A stretch of 28,404 bases of DNA from JBDKGV01 sp039798005 (lineage in GTDB: Bacteria > Fibrobacterota > Fibrobacteria > UBA5070): assembly GCA_039798005.1 (NCBI GenBank), contig JBDKGV010000008.1, positions 1 through 28,404 on the forward strand, read 5' to 3'. Under the pieces are notes generated by a model. That model made no database searches. It worked only from the letters and a program-made list of their open reading frames with translations, and was not told where the DNA came from. Positions 23,282 to 28,404 of this stretch are shown in pieces (position 1 is the first letter of the stretch; every line of letters starts with the position of its first letter). The translations under genes and the position numbers were made by a program.

Positions 23282-24085
23282 ATGTCCGAAGCACCCATCG
23301 ATCGTCCGTTCATCATCGCCGGGAAGACTTACACGAGTCGTCTTCTGGTGGGAACCGGCAAGTATCAGGACTTTGAAACGATGACCACGGCCCTGGAGGT
23401 TTCGGGGACGCAGATGGTCACCGTGGCGCTGGGGCGAGTGGATCTCAAGGCTCCTGCGGGCAAGGGGATCTTCGACCATATCGATCCTTCGAAGTACACC
23501 ATCCTTCCCAACACGGCTGGCGCCTTCAATGTCCAGGACGCACTTCGCATTGCGCGGCTGTCCAAGTCGATGGGATGGAACCTGCTCAAGCTCGAGGTTC
23601 TCCACGACGCCAAGACCCTGCTGCCCGATCCACTGGGCACCTACGAGGCGGCTCGGATCCTGAAGGATGAAGGCTTCGACCTCATGGTCTACACCAACGA
23701 CGATCCGGTGCTGGCCCAAAAGCTGGACGAACTGGGGGTCGCTGCGGTGATGCCGGCCGGTGGTCCCATCGGGTCGGGGCAGGGCATTCTCAATCCATCC
23801 AACATCCGCATCATCCTGGAGACGGTCAAGGCGCCGGTGCTCATCGATGCGGGCCTGGGGACCGCTTCGGACGTGGCCTTCGCGATGGAGCTGGGCGTCG
23901 ATGGCGTCCTTTTGAACACGCCCATCGCCGGAGCCCAGGACCCGGTGCGCATGGCCAAGGCCATGCGGCAGGCCTGCGAGGCGGGGCGCGATGCCTGGCT
24001 TGCCGTGCGGATTCCGCGCAAGCTCTACGGATCGGCCTCCTCCCCGCTGGACGGGCTGTCTCCCGTGCGCCGTCCGCAAAACTGA
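23282..24085 (+). CDS. thiG: Thiazole synthase ThiG
   Basis: ThiG forms the thiazole phosphate of thiamine from 1-deoxyxylulose 5-phosphate, dehydroglycine and ThiS thiocarboxylate. The TIM-barrel protein shows LLVGTGKY (21-28), the Schiff-base Lys103 in LLKLEV, the phosphate-binding PIGSGQG, and VLIDAGLGTASDVAFAMELG followed by GVLLNTPIAGAQDPV. The family's usual MPLGSPIG is MPAGGPIG here. Length is 267 residues. The start at 23282 follows AAGGAA by 8 nt; an in-frame upstream start lacks homology. thiS, thiF and thiH/thiO are not adjacent, so the pathway must be scattered. Confidence 0.96.
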   Translation: MSEAPIDRPFIIAGKTYTSRLLVGTGKYQDFETMTTALEVSGTQMVTVALGRVDLKAPAGKGIFDHIDPSKYTILPNTAGAFNVQDALRIARLSKSMGWNLLKLEVLHDAKTLLPDPLGTYEAARILKDEGFDLMVYTNDDPVLAQKLDELGVAAVMPAGGPIGSGQGILNPSNIRIILETVKAPVLIDAGLGTASDVAFAMELGVDGVLLNTPIAGAQDPVRMAKAMRQACEAGRDAWLAVRIPRKLYGSASSPLDGLSPVRRPQN

Positions 24086-24119
24086 AATCGGCCAGTGATG
24101 CGGCGGTGGGGGATATGGT

Positions 24120-25910
24120 ATGATGAGTTCGATGGACAATAATTCCGCCGCGCAAAACGGGGGGCTGATCGATCAGCTCCTTCTCAGTGGTCGTGGCGCC
24201 TCCATGGATTTCCGGGAGCGCCAACAAGTCATGCTGTGCAATCTGGTCTCGGGGATCATGCTGCTCTATGCGCCGATCTTCGGGCTGATCTCCTATTCCA
24301 ACGGGAACATGGCCACGGCCATTGCCGATGGCGTCGCCGCCTTGCTGTGTTTGGTGTTCGTGCTGGCCTTGCGGCATCCTGCCATTCCCATCTCGTTCGC
24401 CCGCTGGGGTGTCCTGCTTCTCAATTGCGGTCTGTTCCTGCATCTGGTCTGGACCGGCGGGGAGCACCAGACCGGATTTCTCTGGTCTTTCCTTGTGCCT
24501 CCCTCGGCGTTTTTCCTGCTCGGACCCCGCAAGGGGTTTTTGGTGTCCTTGGGATATCTGGTGCTTGCCGGCATCGGCATGAATTTCCGGATCTTCGACT
24601 GGCAGCCGGAGTGGCCCGCGAACTTCCGCTACCGGTTCCTGGGCGCATTCTTCGCCGAAGGGCTGCTTGCCTGGATCTACGAGACCGTCCGCATCCGTGG
24701 GCAGCGGGAGGTCGAGGCGAAGAACGAGGAGCTTGGCGAGGCGATGGAGCGCTTGGGTGAGGCCAAGGTGGCCGCCGAAGCGGCCAATCGTGCGAAAAGC
24801 GAATTTCTGGCCATGATGAGCCATGAGATCCGCACTCCGATGAACGGGGTGATGGGCATGACGAGCTTGATGCTCGGCACGCGTTTGGACGACGAACAGC
24901 GCAGCTATGCCGAGACGATCCAAGCCACCTCGGAGGCGTTGCTTGCCATCCTGAATGATGTGCTGGATCTCTCGCGCGTCGAGGCCGGGCGAATGGATCT
25001 GCGTCTTGCTGATTTCCAACTTGGCGGGTTCCTTGACGGGATCCATGCCGCCATGCGTCCGGCATTCGATGCCAAGGGGCTGACATGCGGCTGTGAGATC
25101 GACAAGGATGTGCCTGAGATCCTGCATGCCGATGAAGGACGGTTGCGTCAGATCCTGCTCAACCTGATCGGGAACGCCGCCAAGTTCACGGAGTCGGGTT
25201 CGGTGACCGTCAGGATCCGTCGGGAACCCGAACCTCGGGAGGATGGAAAGGTCAGGCTGCGCTTTGAAGTGAAGGACACCGGGGTCGGGATGCCTTCCGA
25301 GGCCTTGGAACGCCTGTTCAAGCCATTTTCTCAGCTGGACATGGGGAACAAACGCGTACACGGGGGGGCCGGACTGGGGCTCTCGATCTGCAAGCGGTTG
25401 GTCGAGATCATGGACGGGGCCATCGGCGTCGAAAGCCGCGTCGGGGAAGGCTCGATTTTCTGGTTCGTCGTGACGGTGGAGATCGGGCAGGAGATCCAAG
25501 GCAAGCGTCACCAGGCCCGCATCGAGATGAGTCGTCCTCTGAACATCCTCCTTGCCGAGGACAATGCCGTGAACCGTACGGTGATCTCCCGCCTGCTTGA
25601 GAAGATGGGACACTCGGTGGCATCGGCTGAAAATGGTCGGATCGCCCTTCAGATGCTGCCGGGCAATCATTTCGACCTGCTGTTGACGGATATCCAGATG
25701 CCGGAGATGGATGGCTTGGAGCTGGTGCGCGCCATTCGCCAGGGCATGGCCGGGGAAACCTGGCAGGACCTGCCGGTGCTGGCCCTGACGGCGGCGGCGA
25801 TGGATGGCGATCGCGAAGCGTGCTTGCACGAAGGCATGGACGGATACCTCGCCAAGCCGGTGCGCAAGGGTGAGCTGGAGGACGCGCTGAGGCAATTGTC
25901 GAAAAACTAG
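24120..25910 (+). CDS. Hybrid sensor histidine kinase / response regulator
   Basis: Five or six N-terminal membrane segments (about residues 37-190) form the sensor, with no recognisable periplasmic ligand domain. A short coiled coil (about 195-225) leads to HisKA with His235 (MMSHEIRTPMNG), then HATPase with the N-box NLIGNAAKF (Asn352), DTGVGM (Asp386) and GGAGLGLSICKRL. A receiver domain follows from about 473, with acidic Glu480/Asp481, phospho-acceptor Asp524 (LLTDIQMPEMDG) and Lys579. No Hpt or output domain is attached and no partner is nearby, so it must pass phosphate to a remote protein. ATG 24120 has GGGGG 7 nt upstream. ATG 24132 is equally plausible, because TATGAT (24119-24124) lies 7 nt before it, and would make the mRNA leaderless. 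Confidence 0.94.
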   Translation: MMSSMDNNSAAQNGGLIDQLLLSGRGASMDFRERQQVMLCNLVSGIMLLYAPIFGLISYSNGNMATAIADGVAALLCLVFVLALRHPAIPISFARWGVLLLNCGLFLHLVWTGGEHQTGFLWSFLVPPSAFFLLGPRKGFLVSLGYLVLAGIGMNFRIFDWQPEWPANFRYRFLGAFFAEGLLAWIYETVRIRGQREVEAKNEELGEAMERLGEAKVAAEAANRAKSEFLAMMSHEIRTPMNGVMGMTSLMLGTRLDDEQRSYAETIQATSEALLAILNDVLDLSRVEAGRMDLRLADFQLGGFLDGIHAAMRPAFDAKGLTCGCEIDKDVPEILHADEGRLRQILLNLIGNAAKFTESGSVTVRIRREPEPREDGKVRLRFEVKDTGVGMPSEALERLFKPFSQLDMGNKRVHGGAGLGLSICKRLVEIMDGAIGVESRVGEGSIFWFVVTVEIGQEIQGKRHQARIEMSRPLNILLAEDNAVNRTVISRLLEKMGHSVASAENGRIALQMLPGNHFDLLLTDIQMPEMDGLELVRAIRQGMAGETWQDLPVLALTAAAMDGDREACLHEGMDGYLAKPVRKGELEDALRQLSKN

Positions 25911-25937
25911 CCGGGTGCCATCTTCAGTGACGTCTGA

Positions 25938-25966
25938 TTCACTGGTTTCCCCGATATGAGTAGATT
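25938..25966 (+). promoter_or_regulatory. Sigma70-like promoter of the 25997 gene, overlapped by an inverted repeat
   Basis: TTCACT (25938-25943) and TAGATT (25961-25966) are separated by 17 bp. CAGTGA/TCACTG (25925-25930 with 25939-25944) overlaps the -35 and could be an operator or a weak end structure for the kinase mRNA. The resulting leader has GAAGGAA before the ATG. Confidence 0.4.
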
Positions 25967-25996
25967 TTCCTCCTTCACCTTCCCGAAGGAACCGCC

Positions 25997-27343
25997 ATGC
26001 GCAGTCTCGCGTTGACCGCCCTGCTTTCCACATTCGTTCATGCCGCATCGCTTTCAGGGACATTGAAGACCCCCGACAACATTCCCTTGGCTGGCGCCGG
26101 TGTCTCCTTGGCCGTGGCGGGTCTTTCGACCGTCACCGCTGGGGACGGAAGCTGGCGACTGGATGGCGCCACCGGCCTTGCCCGCACCACCCGCACCGAA
26201 CTGCGTGCCACCCGGCACCTTTCCGTGGTGAACGGACGCATCTCCTTGGATTGGAACGGGCGCGACATCGCCGGACGCCTGGACGCCCGGACCTCGGGGC
26301 CCAAGTCCGCGGGGGGGGCTGCAGGGCTCGCGGGGCGCTCCTCCGGGGCGAACGTCGATACGCTGCTCTTCACCTGGCGCGGTGCCCGCATCGGGGCGCT
26401 TCCGGTGGACATGGATTCCACCTATGACTTGCAGATGCGGCTGGACACTTCCGCCTTGCCTGGGCGGGTGCAGGTGCGGGCCGTGCGCAACGCATTGAGT
26501 GAAATTCAGGGCGTTTCCATTCTCCTGACCTCACCGGGCACGAAGCGGGTGAACTCGGAACCGGGGAGCCTGAACAACTGGAGCGATGTCCATGAGGATT
26601 CGCTCACTTTGCGATTCTTCGTGCGCTCCAAGGACACCTTGGATGACACCACCTATTTCAACTGGCGGATCAAGCATGTGCCTCGGCGTTTCAAGGATGC
26701 CGTGAGCGTCGTGAACTGGGAATGCATGGTGCTCGATTCCACCGGATCCGGTGTGGCCTGCGACAATGCGGCGAGCGGCAAAGTCTGGTCATGGGCCAGT
26801 CTGGTCAGCTCCGCGAAGCTCCTGCCCGCCGAGCGGATCGATGGCAGCTTCGATCCATCCAGCCGCACATGGATCTATGCCATCGATGCTCCATTGGGGC
26901 CGATGGTCCTGCCGAAGGGCGGCATGGCCAGGCTCGATCTGTTCTTCGGTGCGCGTCTGCCCTATCCGACATTGCTTTCGAGCCGTCAGAAGTCGTCCTT
27001 GGATTCGCTGGGCCCCTACTTGCCCGGACGCATCCTTCCGACCCAGGGGGACAGCGGATGGTGGGATGCCAGCACATCGATGATGGCGCACCCGATCGTG
27101 GCGCGCGATTCCTCTGCGGGATCCTTGGATTGGAGCTTCGCCGCGCATTCGGTCCGGACGGGATCTCCGAAGGAGTTCCCCGGGTTGATCAAGGTGGCGA
27201 GATCCCAGGAGGCGGACGCGCTCTTTTTCAAGGCCGCTGAAGGAGTGCGGCTCTGGGATGCGGTCGCCCCCAACCCCTACATTTGCGTCTATCGCAAGGG
27301 CAAGCTCGTGTCCGGATACCCTCCGGTTCCCGGCCGCGACTGA
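25997..27343 (+). CDS. Exported protein with carboxypeptidase-regulatory-like domain
   Basis: A signal peptide (LTALLSTFVHAA) is followed by a carboxypeptidase-regulatory-like / Cna-B beta-sandwich (LSGTLKTPDNIPLAGAGV, then GDGSWRLDGATG) at about residues 18-60. A short beta segment (GRISLDWNGRDIAGRLDA) comes next, then a Gly/Ala/Ser linker and a 330-residue region with no recognised domain, rich in Ser, Asp and Trp. There is no sortase, PEP-CTERM or obvious type IX signal at the C terminus. GAAGGAA lies 7 nt before the ATG. The 448-residue product is probably periplasmic or surface-exposed; the sandwich usually binds or stabilises neighbouring domains. Only this domain is supported; the rest may be lineage-specific. 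Confidence 0.8.
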   Translation: MRSLALTALLSTFVHAASLSGTLKTPDNIPLAGAGVSLAVAGLSTVTAGDGSWRLDGATGLARTTRTELRATRHLSVVNGRISLDWNGRDIAGRLDARTSGPKSAGGAAGLAGRSSGANVDTLLFTWRGARIGALPVDMDSTYDLQMRLDTSALPGRVQVRAVRNALSEIQGVSILLTSPGTKRVNSEPGSLNNWSDVHEDSLTLRFFVRSKDTLDDTTYFNWRIKHVPRRFKDAVSVVNWECMVLDSTGSGVACDNAASGKVWSWASLVSSAKLLPAERIDGSFDPSSRTWIYAIDAPLGPMVLPKGGMARLDLFFGARLPYPTLLSSRQKSSLDSLGPYLPGRILPTQGDSGWWDASTSMMAHPIVARDSSAGSLDWSFAAHSVRTGSPKEFPGLIKVARSQEADALFFKAAEGVRLWDAVAPNPYICVYRKGKLVSGYPPVPGRD

Positions 27344-27402
27344 GTCCTTTCGCGTCGCATTGATGGGCGATTTGTCGGGTTGCGGCACCTGAAATCCCGG
27401 AT

Positions 27403-27430
27403 CGGGCGATTTTGTTGCTAAATTCGCCCG
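27403..27430 (+). promoter_or_regulatory. carB promoter with inverted repeats flanking the -10
   Basis: TGCTAAATT (27416-27424) fits an extended -10. It is framed by CGGGCGA (27403-27409) and its exact reverse complement TCGCCCG (27424-27430), a 7-bp inverted repeat with 14-bp spacing that could be an operator. The leader to the carB ATG would be about 75 nt. Confidence 0.4.
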
Positions 27431-27507
27431 GGTTGCCATCGGATCTGGGACATCTCCCGATCGCGACAGGTATGCCTCCATCATGCTTTTTCGGAGAGCT
27501 GCACCAC

Positions 27508-28404
27508 ATGCCAAAGCGGACAGACATCCATTCCATCCTGATCATCGGTTCCGGCCCCATCGTCATCGGGCAAGCTTGCGAATTCGATTATTCCGGCACT
27601 CAAGCCTGCAAGGCCTTGAGGGAAGAAGGCTATCGCGTCATCCTGGTGAACTCGAATCCCGCCACGATCATGACCGATCCCGAGACGGCCGACCGCACCT
27701 ATGTCGAGCCGATCACCGCCGACGCCGTGGCGGCCATCATCGCCGCCGAGCGTCCGGATGCCATCCTGCCCACCTTGGGTGGACAGACGGCCTTGAACTG
27801 CGCGATGGAACTCGCCAGCCGCGGCGTGTTGCACGAATTCGGTGTCGAGATGATCGGCGCGACCCCCAGCGCCATCGAAAAGGCCGAGAGCCGCCAGCTC
27901 TTCAAGGCGGCGATGGAGAAGATCGGCCTCGAGTCGGCACGTTCCGAAGTGGCCCACTCGATGCAGGAAGCCCGCAAGGCGCGCGACCGCTTGGGATACC
28001 CGGTGGTCATCCGTCCCGCCTTCACCATGGGTGGAGCCGGCGGCGGCTTTGCGTATGATGAGGAAGAGTTCGAGCGCATCTGCTCGCACGGCCTTGCCCT
28101 TTCCCCCACGACCGAGGTCCTCATCGAGGAATCGATCCTGGGTTGGAAGGAATACGAGATGGAAGTGATGCGTGACAAGGCGGACAACGTCGTCATCATC
28201 TGCTCCATCGAGAACCTGGACCCGATGGGCATCCACACCGGCGATTCGATCACCGTCGCGCCGGCCCAGACGCTCACCGACAAGGAATACCAGCGCATGC
28301 GCGATGCCTCCATCGCCATCCTGCGCGAGATCGGCGTCGAGACCGGCGGCTCGAACGTCCAGTTCTCGGTGAACCCGGCCGACGGCCGCATGGTCGTCAT
28401 CGAG
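27508..28404 (+). CDS. carB: Carbamoyl-phosphate synthase large subunit, 5' part
   Basis: CarB makes carbamoyl phosphate from bicarbonate, ATP and ammonia supplied by CarA, feeding arginine and pyrimidine synthesis. The gene is cut by the window end after 299 codons; a complete subunit is over 1,000 residues. The visible part is the first ATP-grasp half: IGSGPIVIGQACEFDYSG (13-30), VNSNPATIMTDP, LPTLGGQTALN, then VIRPAFTMGGAGGGF and EVLIEESILGWKEYEMEV, all diagnostic. GGAGAG lies 10 nt before the chosen ATG, which gives the family start MPKRTDIHSILIIGSGP. An out-of-frame ATG at 27483 is unlikely to be used. carA is not upstream, so the two subunits are not encoded side by side. Confidence 0.97.
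   Translation, partial: MPKRTDIHSILIIGSGPIVIGQACEFDYSGTQACKALREEGYRVILVNSNPATIMTDPETADRTYVEPITADAVAAIIAAERPDAILPTLGGQTALNCAMELASRGVLHEFGVEMIGATPSAIEKAESRQLFKAAMEKIGLESARSEVAHSMQEARKARDRLGYPVVIRPAFTMGGAGGGFAYDEEEFERICSHGLALSPTTEVLIEESILGWKEYEMEVMRDKADNVVIICSIENLDPMGIHTGDSITVAPAQTLTDKEYQRMRDASIAILREIGVETGGSNVQFSVNPADGRMVVIE

Noticed and set aside
23841..26063. A 740-codon open frame on the minus strand, opposite thiG and the histidine kinase
   Set aside because: It lies wholly antisense to two genes with complete catalytic motifs; long antisense frames are expected in G+C-rich coding DNA, and its product is Arg/His/Gln-rich with no domain.
27483..28058. ATG at 27483 as start of a gene overlapping carB
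   Set aside because: It is out of frame with carB, and the frame it opens is an Arg/His-rich shadow; carB's own start and motifs are unambiguous.

Overview
This is a G+C-rich stretch of a Gram-negative (diderm) bacterial chromosome. An outer membrane is implied by an MlaE-MlaF-MlaD phospholipid transport operon, several lipoproteins with clear lipoboxes, and a lipoprotein with C-terminal SLH-type repeats. The mix of proteins (LPP20-like, SLH lipoprotein, FlgT-like, DUF2164, many small secreted proteins of no known family) would fit Fibrobacterota or a related deep phylum, but that is a guess from gene style. No phage, IS element, CRISPR array, tRNA or rRNA was recognised; the gene content is mostly housekeeping and cell envelope.

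Layout. 1-5.9 kb: the 3' part of recQ, convergent with ispH; ispH is divergent from a Gfo/Idh-type oxidoreductase; that gene is convergent with argJ, which follows a membrane glycosyltransferase gene. 6-9.25 kb: a three-gene envelope operon (LPP20-like secreted protein, TPR/SLH lipoprotein, FlgT-like protein) ending in a strong terminator. 9.3-14.7 kb: a tightly packed run of eight genes (lipoprotein, small acidic protein, recR, engB, mlaE, mlaF, mlaD, TPR-like exported protein), joined by ATGA or TGATG stop/start overlaps except for a 37-nt gap before engB. 14.7-18.3 kb: a small exported protein divergent from a DUF2164 gene, a bidirectional terminator, a lipoprotein, and a copper export pair (copZ-like chaperone then copA). 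18.3-21.7 kb: a phosphoethanolamine/LTA-type membrane sulfatase-fold enzyme divergent from a DHA2-type MFS exporter, with a palindrome between them. 21.8-28.4 kb: an orphan 157-aa protein, a lipoprotein, thiG, a hybrid histidine kinase, an exported protein with a carboxypeptidase-regulatory-like domain, and the 5' part of carB, cut by the window end.

The most unusual signals are non-coding. (1) At least six genes or operons have a TANNNT hexamer 7-9 nt before a start codon and no usable Shine-Dalgarno sequence, which suggests widespread leaderless transcription. (2) Between the oxidoreductase gene and argJ there is a cluster of stem-loops whose stems differ in sequence but whose loops share AGCGAAGC. 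(3) Just after recQ lies a perfect 18-bp hairpin followed by a multi-branched foldable region; near-copies of the hairpin arm occur elsewhere in the window. (4) Several promoter regions carry palindromes or helically phased direct repeats that look like operators, although no regulator gene lies beside them. All reading was done by eye, without database or folding software.
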